A stretch of 9,024 bases of DNA, taken from positions 1 to 9,024 of the forward strand of contig SKLB01000223.1 in NCBI GenBank assembly GCA_007123465.1, given 5' to 3'. The position numbers and the translations under genes are program-made. This DNA comes from Spirochaetales bacterium (GTDB lineage: Bacteria; Spirochaetota; Spirochaetia; DSM-27196; PWMO01). The notes under the pieces were generated by a model. The model was not told the origin of the DNA. It did not search any database and saw only the letters and a program-made list of their open reading frames with translations. How positions within the stretch are numbered: position 1 is the first letter of the stretch; the number at the start of each line of letters is the position of its first letter. This document shows, piece after piece, positions 1-6,233 of the stretch.

Positions 1-1186
1 AGCAGAACGAGACCGCCGATCCGTCGGCGCCCGCACGGCCGGTGCGGCCGATGCGGTGCACGTACGTCTCGGCTTCAGCCTCACCGGGGAGCTCAAAGTT
101 TATCACGTGCGATATCGAATCTACGTCGATACCGCGTGCCGCCACATCGGTGGCAACAAGCACCTGGATCTTGCCCTTCTTGAAGGCATCGAGTGCGCGG
201 GTGCGCGCGTTCTGGGTTTTGTCGCCGTGGATGGCGTCGCTGTCGATGTTCTGTTTATTCAACGCCTTGGCCACACGCGTGGCGCGGTGCTTGGTGCGCG
301 TGAAAACAATCGCCCTGTGCATATGCTGGCGCTCGATCATATCGACCAGCAGCGTCAGTTTGTCGGCCTGGTCGACAAACATCACCGAGTGGTCGATAGC
401 CTCTACGCGCATGCTGCCGTGTTCGCACTCGATGCGTACCGGATCCTTGAGAATGCCGGCAGCCAGATCGGCAATTTCGCGCGGCATGGTTGCTGAGAAC
501 ATCGTGGTCTGGCGTCTCTGCGCGGTCATTGCCACAATGCGCCGAACATCGGGAATAAACCCCATATCGAGCATGCGGTCGGCTTCGTCCAGTACCAGGT
601 AGCGCACGTCTTCCAGCGTCACCGCCTTTTCGTTGATGAAGTCGAGCAGTCTGCCAGGTGTGGCAACCAGCACCTCGGGCTGTTGCGCCAGTTCGCGAGC
701 CTGGGTGTTCTTGGAGGCGCCGCCGTATACCACGGTATGTCGCACTTTAAGTCGCGCACCGTAAGCGCTCACGCTCTGAGAGATCTGCATTGCCAGCTCC
801 CGGGTGGGTGCAAGGATCAGCGCGGAGGGGCGTGCAGCCTCGGGCCTACGGCGCGGCAGGCCCGCCATGTGATCGGTCGCGATGCGCCCGCGGCTGTTGC
901 GGCGGCCGCCGTTAGCACGCTGCGGCGCGGCGGCAGGTTCTTCAAACGTACGCTCGAGCTGCCTCGCTACCGACAGGCTTTGCAGGATCGGCAGCACAAA
1001 TGCAGCGGTCTTGCCGCCGCCGGTCTGGGCGGTACCGAGAAGGTCATGGCCTGCAAGCAGTACCGGTATGGCTCGTGCCTGGATCTCGGTTGGAGTGTGG
1101 TAGCCCTCGGACTTGAGTGCGTCGAGGATCGGGGTGATCAATTCCAGTTCGGAAAAGGTTACATCAGAGGTTACAGTATCAGACAT
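1..1186 (-). CDS. rhlE: RhlE-type DEAD-box ATP-dependent RNA helicase, C-terminus beyond window
   Basis: This is an ATP-driven RNA duplex-unwinding enzyme of the cytoplasm; RhlE homologues act in ribosome assembly and RNA turnover. The 395 visible residues hold the whole helicase core. The Q motif (GYHTPTEIQ) is at 28-36, motif I (AQTGGGKT) at 53-60, PTREL at 127-131, TPGRLLD at 176-182, DEAD at 200-203, SAT at 231-233, motif V (ATDVAARGID) at 345-354 and motif VI (HRIGRTGR) at 377-384. The segment SATMPREIADLA after motif III is RhlE-like. The start is ATG at 1184-1186, with AAGGA five bases upstream. Between motifs I and Ia is an extra stretch of about 40 Arg/Ala/Pro-rich residues (roughly 75-118) not usual in RhlE. 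The variable basic tail typical of the family would lie left of base 1. It has its own promoter and is probably separate from the operon upstream. The family is secure; the RhlE subgroup is fairly sure. Confidence 0.95.
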   Translation of the reverse strand, partial: MSDTVTSDVTFSELELITPILDALKSEGYHTPTEIQARAIPVLLAGHDLLGTAQTGGGKTAAFVLPILQSLSVARQLERTFEEPAAAPQRANGGRRNSRGRIATDHMAGLPRRRPEAARPSALILAPTRELAMQISQSVSAYGARLKVRHTVVYGGASKNTQARELAQQPEVLVATPGRLLDFINEKAVTLEDVRYLVLDEADRMLDMGFIPDVRRIVAMTAQRRQTTMFSATMPREIADLAAGILKDPVRIECEHGSMRVEAIDHSVMFVDQADKLTLLVDMIERQHMHRAIVFTRTKHRATRVAKALNKQNIDSDAIHGDKTQNARTRALDAFKKGKIQVLVATDVAARGIDVDSISHVINFELPGEAEAETYVHRIGRTGRAGADGSAVSFC

Positions 1187-1297
1187 GCGAGTCCTTTTGG
1201 GGTGCAGTTCGGCTCTCGCGGAAGTGCACGGGTTATGGTTTGCAAATGGATATCATTCAGAAGCGCTGAAACACCGGAGGCGTAATTCGGCGGGATT

Positions 1298-1311
1298 CCG
1301 TGATTTCACGG
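1298..1311. promoter_or_regulatory. Palindrome in the helicase leader (operator or hairpin)
   Basis: CCGTGATTTCACGG pairs in all six outer positions on each side and lacks symmetry only in the central TT. It lies just downstream of the expected transcription start of the helicase gene. It could be an operator blocking initiation or a short hairpin at the 5' end of the mRNA. The symmetry is seen directly; any function is inferred. Confidence 0.35.
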
Positions 1312-1323
1312 TTCGCTGAGTAA

Positions 1324-1353
1324 ACTATTGCACATACGCCGGCATTGCGTCAA
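1324..1353 (-). promoter_or_regulatory. Predicted sigma70-like promoter of the helicase gene
   Basis: On the minus strand TTGACG (1348-1353) is separated by 18 bases from AATAGT (1324-1329), which matches TATAAT at four of six positions. Transcription would begin near 1317, giving a leader of about 130 nt before the ATG at 1186. Long leaders are known from cold-regulated DEAD-box helicase genes, but no specific RNA element was recognised here. The -10 match is only moderate. Confidence 0.4.
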
Positions 1354-1376
1354 GCCTCAGTGATACTCGTGATCAC

Positions 1377-1391
1377 CGCCGGGGCCCGGCG
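1377..1391 (-). terminator. GC hairpin after the cupin gene, possible operon terminator
   Basis: CGCCGGGGCCCGGCG can fold into a short, very GC-rich stem-loop beginning about five bases after the cupin stop codon. No run of U follows, so it is not a classical intrinsic terminator. A second weak stem (GTGAT with ATCAC) follows it on the minus strand. It is the only candidate boundary between the transketolase operon and the helicase promoter. Confidence 0.3.
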
Positions 1392-1396
1392 CTGCC

Positions 1397-1852
1397 CTAG
1401 AAACGGATCACATCGCGGATCGCCGCGATCTGATTGAGCCCGGCGATGTCGGATTCTGAAGCGCGCTCGGGGCGGTCACGGTCACAGTTGACCAGGCAGA
1501 GGAAGCCGAGGTATGAATCGGCGTCGGCGTAGAACTGGTGCCAGGTGTCAGGAGGAACGTAGACTGTGTCAAACGCCCTGATGCGGCGCACGTGGTCACC
1601 GAGCATCACCGAGCCCGATCCGCGCAGCACCAGCACTGCGTGAACGTGGTGGTGGCGCTCCAGCGCCGAGTGTCCGCCGGGTTCTGATTCAAAGTAGCGC
1701 AGCTCGGACGGCAGGTTCTCGTCGGCCTCAAACAGGATCTGTTTGGACATGCCGCGCGACTGGCTCTCGGCGGCGTTGTAGGTCTTGGTCTCTACGCCGC
1801 TCCAGCGGTACGCCTCACCCTGCTCTACAAAATTGCGAATTGCATCTTCCAT
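1397..1852 (-). CDS. Small single-domain cupin protein
   Basis: This 151-residue protein is one conserved cupin beta-barrel. The first cupin motif runs from about PGG (58-60) through RHHHVH (66-71) to RGSG (77-80). The second is around VPPDTWHQF (99-107), where His105 is the usual third histidine ligand. The Glu normally found after the first histidines is replaced by Ala72 or a nearby residue, while the cluster H67/H68/H69/H71 is rich in possible metal ligands. Small cupins bind metals and include sugar-phosphate isomerases, epimerases and ligand-binding proteins; the exact activity cannot be read here. The ATG follows the TAA of the upstream transketolase subunit directly (TAAATG), with GGAGG about eight bases before it, so the two are very probably co-transcribed and coupled. 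A role in processing or sensing a sugar phosphate in the transketolase step is inferred. Confidence 0.85.
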   Translation of the reverse strand: MEDAIRNFVEQGEAYRWSGVETKTYNAAESQSRGMSKQILFEADENLPSELRYFESEPGGHSALERHHHVHAVLVLRGSGSVMLGDHVRRIRAFDTVYVPPDTWHQFYADADSYLGFLCLVNCDRDRPERASESDIAGLNQIAAIRDVIRF

Positions 1853-2860
1853 TTACAAAGCCTCCAGTTGCATCTCGCCGCTGAACTGCGAAAGTCGTAC
1901 TCCGGCAAGATCTTCTTCGTTGATATTAAAGCGTTGGTCCAGAACGCGCTCGGTTGCGCGCACCAGGCTGATGGCGTCCAGGCCGTACTCCTTCATCAGG
2001 TACTCTCTGGAGGCGCCGTGGGCGTAGGTGTCGCGCAGGCCAAGGCGCGTCAGCGGGATTCCGATGCCGTGCTCTGTCATCATTTCGGCAACCTCGGTTC
2101 CCAGTCCTCCCACGGTGGTGTGGTTCTCCATTGTGATGACGCCGCGTTTGACAGAGGCCAGCTGCTGCGCCAGAGCGGGATCATCAAACGGCTTGTGCGT
2201 GGTGACGTGGATGTGGCTTATCGAGACGCCCTTTGCGGCAAGCAGCGTAGTGGCACGCAGCGCTTCCTCGGTGCAGATGCCCGCGGTCACCAGGGCGATG
2301 TCCGTGCCGCGGCTGAGGATGCGTGATCGGCCCAGTTGCATCCGCTCGGCGGCGGGGAAGAGCCGCGGGATATCCTTACGTAGCATCCGCACGTAGACCG
2401 GTCCATCGACCGCCTGCGCTACGTCGAGTACTGACTCAACATCGGTGGCGTCGCCGGTCTCCAGGATGGTCATGTTGGGCAGCGTGCGCAGCACGCCAAC
2501 GTCGTTGATAGCCTGGTGACTCACACCGCCGGGTGTCAGTATCCCCGGCAGGAAGCCGAACATGCGCACGCGCAGGTTGGGGTAGGCAATCGACATCTCG
2601 ATCTGGTCCAGCGCGCGGCGGTACATGAAGACCGCAAAGGTGTGCACAAAGGGCGTGAAGCCGTCGCGTGCCATGCCGCCGGCAAAGCTCATCATGTTCT
2701 GCTCGGCCATGCCGAGCGAGAAGAAGCGATCGGGATAGTGCTGCTTGAACAGCCCGATCTCGGTTGAGCCGGTGAGGTCGCCGGAGAATACCACCACTTC
2801 TGGCCGGTCTTTGGCCCACGCTACCAGGTTCTTCTCGTGTACTTGCGTCAGGATTTCCAT
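1853..2860 (-). CDS. Transketolase, C-terminal (pyrimidine-binding) subunit
   Basis: This is the second half of a split, TPP-dependent transketolase, which moves two-carbon ketol units between sugar phosphates in the cytoplasm. Its 335 residues contain the pyrimidine-binding domain and the transketolase C-terminal domain. LGMAEQNMMSFAGGMA holds the Glu (residue 53) that activates the TPP aminopyrimidine. HQAINDVGVLRTLPNM matches the conserved histidine-containing loop, and VTAGICTEEALRA is typical of the start of the C-terminal domain. It is somewhat longer than most stand-alone C-terminal subunits (about 310), with an extra tail of roughly 25 residues ending in QLEAL. The start ATG lies two bases after the stop of the N-terminal subunit gene, and GAGGAAG lies a short distance upstream. 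The two products must assemble to form active sites at their interface. The family assignment is secure; the donor and acceptor sugars are unknown. Confidence 0.93.
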   Translation of the reverse strand: MEILTQVHEKNLVAWAKDRPEVVVFSGDLTGSTEIGLFKQHYPDRFFSLGMAEQNMMSFAGGMARDGFTPFVHTFAVFMYRRALDQIEMSIAYPNLRVRMFGFLPGILTPGGVSHQAINDVGVLRTLPNMTILETGDATDVESVLDVAQAVDGPVYVRMLRKDIPRLFPAAERMQLGRSRILSRGTDIALVTAGICTEEALRATTLLAAKGVSISHIHVTTHKPFDDPALAQQLASVKRGVITMENHTTVGGLGTEVAEMMTEHGIGIPLTRLGLRDTYAHGASREYLMKEYGLDAISLVRATERVLDQRFNINEEDLAGVRLSQFSGEMQLEAL

Positions 2861-2862
2861 GG

Positions 2863-3774
2863 CTACATCTTCCTCAGGTAGTCGCGGTAGCGGTTCACCT
2901 CGGCCTCGCTCTTGAAGCGCACGTAGTGAAGATTGGGCTTGCGCTCTTCCAGCAAATCAACGCCGCAGGCGGTGTTGGTGTAGCATAGAATGACCAGCGG
3001 TGTGCCGGCGTGCCGGGTGCGCGCGGCGCGCTCGAGCGCTTCGATGTCGTGCCCGTCAACGGTAACCACCGTTGCGCCAAACGCGGTGAAGCGGTCGGCC
3101 AGCGGCTCGATGTTCATCACCTCGCTGGTGAGGCCGTCAACCTGCTGACCGTTGACGTCGATGTAGACACCGACGTTGTCCAGCCTGTGGTGCGCCAGCG
3201 CCTGCACCGCTTCCCAGGTTTGGCCTTCCTCGCACTCGCCGTCGGACATGAAGACCCAAACTTTGCCGCTTTCCTGCTTGAGGCGTCGCGCCAGTGCCAC
3301 GCCGCCGGCCTGGCTGAGCGCCTGGCCGAATGAACCGGTAGTCAGCTCCATGCCGGGAGAGTGCTCGGCGCCGATCATCTCTACCGAGCTGCCGTCGGCG
3401 TTGAAATCAGCCAGCGCCTCGGGCGCCAATCGCCCGGTTTCCACCAGCGCGGCGTAGACCGCTACGGCGTAGTGAGCCGCGGACAGCAGCAACCGATCGT
3501 ACTGCGGTGCGCGCGGGCCGTTGTAGTCCGCGCCCAGGTGGTGCAGCCCCGGCCGCGGGACACCGGCAAACGGTGGAGGTTTCAGCGGTGCCTGGCTCGG
3601 CCCGATGTTGAGAACTCTGGTGTAGAGTACCGCCAGAATGTCGGCTGACGAGAGCGCCTGGCTCAGGTAGCAGCCGTTCTTTTCTATGGTAAGCTGCAGC
3701 GCACGGCGGCGGATTCCGCGCGCTACGCGTGTGGCCCGCTCGACCCAGGTTTCGGTCTGTGTTGATGATGACAT
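2863..3774 (-). CDS. Transketolase, N-terminal (TPP-binding) subunit, divergent motifs
   Basis: This 303-residue protein is the diphosphate-binding half of the split transketolase and pairs with the next gene's product. Recognisable motifs are SSADILAVLY (42-51), DRLLLSAAH (93-101), TTGSFGQALSQAGG (145-158), and the TPP/Mg motif DGECEEGQTWEA (178-189) with IDVNGQQVDG (205-214). Several usually invariant positions differ. The first GDG glycine is Ser177. The usual Gly-His near residue 35 is Gly-Cys (NGCYLSQ). LSKGH is LSAAH, though His101 is kept. The TxKGxG loop is replaced by NTACGVD. These changes suggest an unusual substrate rather than loss of function, because the Mg ligands and the partner's Glu remain. 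The frame stays open up to 3918, but ATG at 3774 is chosen: AAGGGG lies seven bases upstream, and homology begins here rather than in the 48 preceding codons, which overlap the promoter. Confidence 0.92.
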   Translation of the reverse strand: MSSSTQTETWVERATRVARGIRRRALQLTIEKNGCYLSQALSSADILAVLYTRVLNIGPSQAPLKPPPFAGVPRPGLHHLGADYNGPRAPQYDRLLLSAAHYAVAVYAALVETGRLAPEALADFNADGSSVEMIGAEHSPGMELTTGSFGQALSQAGGVALARRLKQESGKVWVFMSDGECEEGQTWEAVQALAHHRLDNVGVYIDVNGQQVDGLTSEVMNIEPLADRFTAFGATVVTVDGHDIEALERAARTRHAGTPLVILCYTNTACGVDLLEERKPNLHYVRFKSEAEVNRYRDYLRKM

Positions 3775-3833
3775 GCCTTTACCCCTTCTGTGCCGGCTTG
3801 TGCAGGCGGCGCATCGTGTCAGCGATCGGTTGT

Positions 3834-3863
3834 AAGCTACTACGTTGCTCGCACTTTGGTCAA
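3834..3863 (-). promoter_or_regulatory. Predicted promoter of the transketolase-cupin operon
   Basis: On the minus strand TTGACC (3858-3863) is followed after 18 bases by TAGCTT (3834-3839). A start near 3827 would give a leader of about 50 nt to the ATG at 3774. The -35 box is strong and the -10 box weak, as is common for activated or repressible promoters. It lies within the divergent region shared with the DeoR-family regulator, so that protein is the likely regulator. Confidence 0.4.
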
Positions 3864-3868
3864 CGCAG

Positions 3869-3880
3869 TTCACGCGTAAA
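3869..3880. promoter_or_regulatory. Candidate DeoR-family operator palindrome
   Basis: TTCACGCGTAAA is an imperfect palindrome (ten of twelve positions symmetric) built on ACGCGT. It lies in the middle of the divergent region, immediately upstream of the -35 box of the transketolase operon and about 30 bases upstream of the -35 box of the regulator gene. A local repressor often binds at such a place. The symmetry is seen; binding is inferred, and many DeoR-family operators are direct repeats instead. Confidence 0.25.
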
Positions 3881-3911
3881 TTGGCAAAACCATGCAGATT
3901 TCGGCACAATA

Positions 3912-3940
3912 TTGACATTGGTGCTGATGCGGTGTAGGCT
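3912..3940 (+). promoter_or_regulatory. Predicted sigma70-like promoter of the DeoR-mtlD operon
   Basis: A perfect TTGACA (3912-3917) is followed after 17 bases by TAGGCT (3935-3940). Initiation about seven bases after the -10 box falls at 3947, the first base of the ATG of the regulator gene. No Shine-Dalgarno sequence precedes that ATG, so the transcript may be leaderless. Confidence 0.5.
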
Positions 3941-3946
3941 CACTCG

Positions 3947-4717
3947 ATGTTTGTCGAACAACGGCTGGAACAGTTGCTGCAGGCGCTCAGTAGTGCTGGA
4001 TCGCTCACGGTAGAACAGGCGGTAGAACTGGCCGGCGTATCAGCGGACACCGTGCGTCGTGACTTCAACCGGCTTGCCGAACGCGGGCTGGCGCTGCGCA
4101 CCCACGGCGGGATCATGGGCCGCGACGGCTACGTCCACGACTCGCCGATTCGAGAGCGCAAAGTGCAGCGCGCGGCGGAGAAAGCCGCTATCGCGCGCGC
4201 GGCGGCTGCTCTGGTGGTGGACAACGAGACCATCGCCCTCGACGGCGGAACTACCACCTTCGGCGTGATCGAGCATCTGAGAGCGGATCTGACCCTGACG
4301 GTGATTACCTATTCGCTGGACGCGGCAATCGAGGTTTCGCGGCGTCCCAACATGAGCGCCATCGTGCTCGGGGGGCTGGTGCGCGAGCCAACGCTCAGCG
4401 TGGTTGGCCCCGATGCAATGGCGATGGTGGGTAACTTCCACGCGAACACGCTTCTGCTGGGTGCCAACGGCGTGAGTCTCGAGCTGGGCCTGATGACGCC
4501 CAATCGCATGGAGGCTGAACTCAAGACCGCACTGATCGGCATCGCGGACCGCGTGGTGCTGTTGGCGGATTCATCCAAAATCCATAAGCGTGCGCTGGTT
4601 ACCTTCGGCAGTCTGGAGGCGGTGACAACGCTGGTAACCGACGCGGGCGCCGATCCGTCCTTCCTGGAACACGTGAGGCAGAGCGGAATCGAAGTCATTA
4701 TTGCACAACAGGAGTGA
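3947..4717 (+). CDS. DeoR-family transcriptional regulator
   Basis: This 256-residue protein is a DNA-binding regulator, usually a repressor released by a sugar phosphate. Residues 1-57 form the winged helix-turn-helix: LTVEQAVELAGVSADTVRRD carries the recognition helix, and RTHGG is the typical end of the wing. The C-terminal sensor domain has an isomerase-like fold; ALDGGTTTF (98-105) is the phosphate-binding loop, and GANGVS (172-177) and LADSSKIHKRAL (206-217) are further family signatures. Length is normal. The first in-frame ATG is used although no ribosome-binding site precedes it. It is transcribed divergently from the transketolase operon and lies 4 nt before mtlD, so it probably controls both and itself. 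The effector is not shown by the sequence; mannitol 1-phosphate, fructose 6-phosphate or the transketolase substrate are plausible. Confidence 0.93.
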   Translation: MFVEQRLEQLLQALSSAGSLTVEQAVELAGVSADTVRRDFNRLAERGLALRTHGGIMGRDGYVHDSPIRERKVQRAAEKAAIARAAAALVVDNETIALDGGTTTFGVIEHLRADLTLTVITYSLDAAIEVSRRPNMSAIVLGGLVREPTLSVVGPDAMAMVGNFHANTLLLGANGVSLELGLMTPNRMEAELKTALIGIADRVVLLADSSKIHKRALVTFGSLEAVTTLVTDAGADPSFLEHVRQSGIEVIIAQQE

Positions 4718-4721
4718 GACG

Positions 4722-5963
4722 ATGCAAGAGTCGCAGAGACCGGGCCGTGAGACCAACGGTGGCCTGGATGCCAACCGCGGTCGCCAGGCGGTGCAGTTTG
4801 GCGCCGGCAACATCGGGCGCGGGTTCATGGGGCAGCTGCTGCACGAGGCAGGCTACCACATCACCTTCATAGACGCGGCGGTTGAACTGGTGGCAGCGCT
4901 GGAGGACGAAGGGTGCTACCCGCTGCGAGTGCTGGATGCAGAACAGGGCGCGGCGCAGGACCTGCTGATAGATAACTTCAGCGCGGTTCTCGTAACTGAC
5001 CGGACGCGTACCGACGCGGCAATTGCCGCCGCCGAAGTAGTATTCACCGCGGTGGGGGTACGATACCTGGGGGACATCGCGCCGGTGTTGGTCTCAGGGC
5101 TGCGCGCGCGCCGCGCCGCGGATGCGCCGCCGCTGGACGTCTATCTGTGCGAAAATCTGCTGGATGCCGCAGGACAGCTCCGCGACGCAGTGTCCGCGCT
5201 GATCAGCGAAGACGAGCGCGGCTGGCTGCAGCGGCGCGTCGGGTTTGTGGGCACCTCGGTGGCGCGCATGGTGCCGGTGCTGCCGAGCGAGCTGCGCGCC
5301 CGGCAGCCGCTACTGGTTGTGGCCGACGGTTATCACAAGCTGCCCTACGATGGTGCGGCGCGCCTCGCGCCGCAGCCACCGATTGACGGCATGTACGCGG
5401 TACCCGACTTTGCCGCCGAAGGAGAACGCAAGCTTTTCATCTACAACATGGCGCACGCGGCGCTGGCCTACCTGGGCCATCAGCTCGGCCTGCAGTACGT
5501 GCACCAGACCTTTGATGATGCCCCTGCTGCGCAGCTGTTCCGCGGTGCTCTTGATGAGGCGTGTGCCGGCCTGGCAGCCGCACGACCCGGAGTCTTCAGT
5601 GCCGATCAGCTGGCTGAGACCCGCGCCGACATCCTGCTGCGCTTTGCCAATCCGATGCTGCAGGACACCGTAGATCGCGTCGGCCGCGACCCGATACGTA
5701 AGCTGGGCAGAGCCGATCGGCTTGTGGGCTGCGCTCTGATGTGTCTGCGTGGCGGAGTCTGGCCGCATAACATCGCCGCAATTTGCGCCGCCGCGCTGCG
5801 CTACGACCGCGCCGGTGATCCGGACGCCGAGCGTTTGCAGGCAATAATCCGCGACCGCGGCCCCGCGCAAGCGCTGGCCGAGGTCTCCGGGCTCGACCCC
5901 TCCGGTGATCCCGACCGCGAGTTGATCAGTATGGTGATGGAGCACTATGATCCCGGCGCGTGA
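4722..5963 (+). CDS. mtlD: Mannitol-1-phosphate 5-dehydrogenase
   Basis: This enzyme interconverts D-mannitol 1-phosphate and D-fructose 6-phosphate with NAD in the cytoplasm, either for mannitol use or for mannitol formation. It has 413 residues against about 380 for the Escherichia coli enzyme. The Rossmann motif FGAGNIGRG is at 26-34, CENLL at 143-147, the catalytic signature KLFIYNMAHAALAYLG at 237-252 with Lys237, Asn242 and His245, and RFANPMLQDTVDRVGRDPIR at 307-326. The N-terminus has about 20 extra polar residues before the Rossmann strand. The ATG at 4722 is preferred because AGGAG (4710-4714) lies seven bases upstream. The gene starts 4 nt after the DeoR-family regulator and is surely co-transcribed with it. 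The middle region (175-225) diverges from classical MtlD, so a related hexitol phosphate as substrate is possible. Its 3' end overlaps the carbonic anhydrase remnant by 17 bp. Confidence 0.88.
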   Translation: MQESQRPGRETNGGLDANRGRQAVQFGAGNIGRGFMGQLLHEAGYHITFIDAAVELVAALEDEGCYPLRVLDAEQGAAQDLLIDNFSAVLVTDRTRTDAAIAAAEVVFTAVGVRYLGDIAPVLVSGLRARRAADAPPLDVYLCENLLDAAGQLRDAVSALISEDERGWLQRRVGFVGTSVARMVPVLPSELRARQPLLVVADGYHKLPYDGAARLAPQPPIDGMYAVPDFAAEGERKLFIYNMAHAALAYLGHQLGLQYVHQTFDDAPAAQLFRGALDEACAGLAAARPGVFSADQLAETRADILLRFANPMLQDTVDRVGRDPIRKLGRADRLVGCALMCLRGGVWPHNIAAICAAALRYDRAGDPDAERLQAIIRDRGPAQALAEVSGLDPSGDPDRELISMVMEHYDPGA

Positions 5964-6218
5964 GGCACTGCAGCGGCTGCAGGCGGGTAACGAGCGCTTC
6001 GTAGTGCACCGGTCCGAGCACGATACTCTGACCAGCGTGGAGCGCCGGCTCAGGAACCCTTTGCTGTAATTCTGGGATGCTCGGATTCACGCGTACCGGC
6101 CGAGATTGTCTTCGACCAGGGCCTCGGTGATCTGTTTGTGATACGCGTTGCCGGAAACATCGTTGCATCGTCGCAGATCGGCAGTGTTGAGTTTGCCGTG
6201 GAGGTGTTCGGCACACCG
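5947..6218 (+). pseudogene. Beta-carbonic anhydrase remnant, frameshifted and truncated
   Basis: The reading frame opens with ATG inside the end of mtlD and gives MIPAREALQRLQAGNERFVV, the usual beta-carbonic anhydrase N-terminus. It then stops at TAA 6067-6069 after 40 codons. Homology resumes in another frame from about 6051 (QEPFAVILGCSDSRVPAE), so one base is missing near 6049-6053. CSDSR supplies the zinc Cys and the Asp/Arg dyad, and VIRVAGN and GSVEFAVEVFGTP follow. Homology ends abruptly at GTP (6218). The next family segment, with the HSGCGA zinc His and Cys, is absent, and the sequence runs into the 3' end of feoB on the other strand. With two lesions it cannot make an active enzyme. 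The intact gene would have catalysed CO2 hydration. A sequencing error could explain the frameshift but not the missing half; a chimeric assembly could explain the junction. Confidence 0.85.
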
Positions 6219-6233
6219 CCGGCAGCGTGCGCC
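6210..6233. terminator. Hairpin at the carbonic anhydrase/feoB junction
   Basis: GGCACAC (6210-6216) and GTGCGCC (6227-6233) can pair over seven positions, one of them a G-U pair on the minus strand, around a ten-base GC-rich loop. The stem starts at the last base of the feoB stop codon, so it could act as a terminator for feoB. No T-run follows on either strand. It also spans the point where carbonic anhydrase homology stops. Confidence 0.3.

Noticed and set aside
42..602. Ser/Arg/Thr-rich plus-strand frame of 186 codons
   Set aside because: It is the shadow of helicase motifs II-V on the minus strand; the composition is that of an antisense frame.
683..1285. Open frame of 200 codons on the plus strand opposite the helicase
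   Set aside because: The minus strand here encodes conserved helicase motifs; this frame is its complement and also runs into the helicase promoter region.
3775..3918. Upstream extension of the transketolase N-terminal subunit by 48 codons
   Set aside because: The extension overlaps the predicted promoter, has no family similarity, and a good ribosome-binding site precedes the ATG at 3774.
5310..5945. Long open frame of 211 codons on the minus strand inside mtlD
   Set aside because: It is antisense to a clear mtlD, its translation has no family resemblance, and long shadow frames are expected in GC-rich coding DNA.
5966..5985. Inverted repeat around CTGCAG..CTGCAG
   Set aside because: It falls in conserved carbonic anhydrase codons (Leu-Gln-Arg-Leu-Gln) and is explained by repeated residues rather than by a regulatory site.
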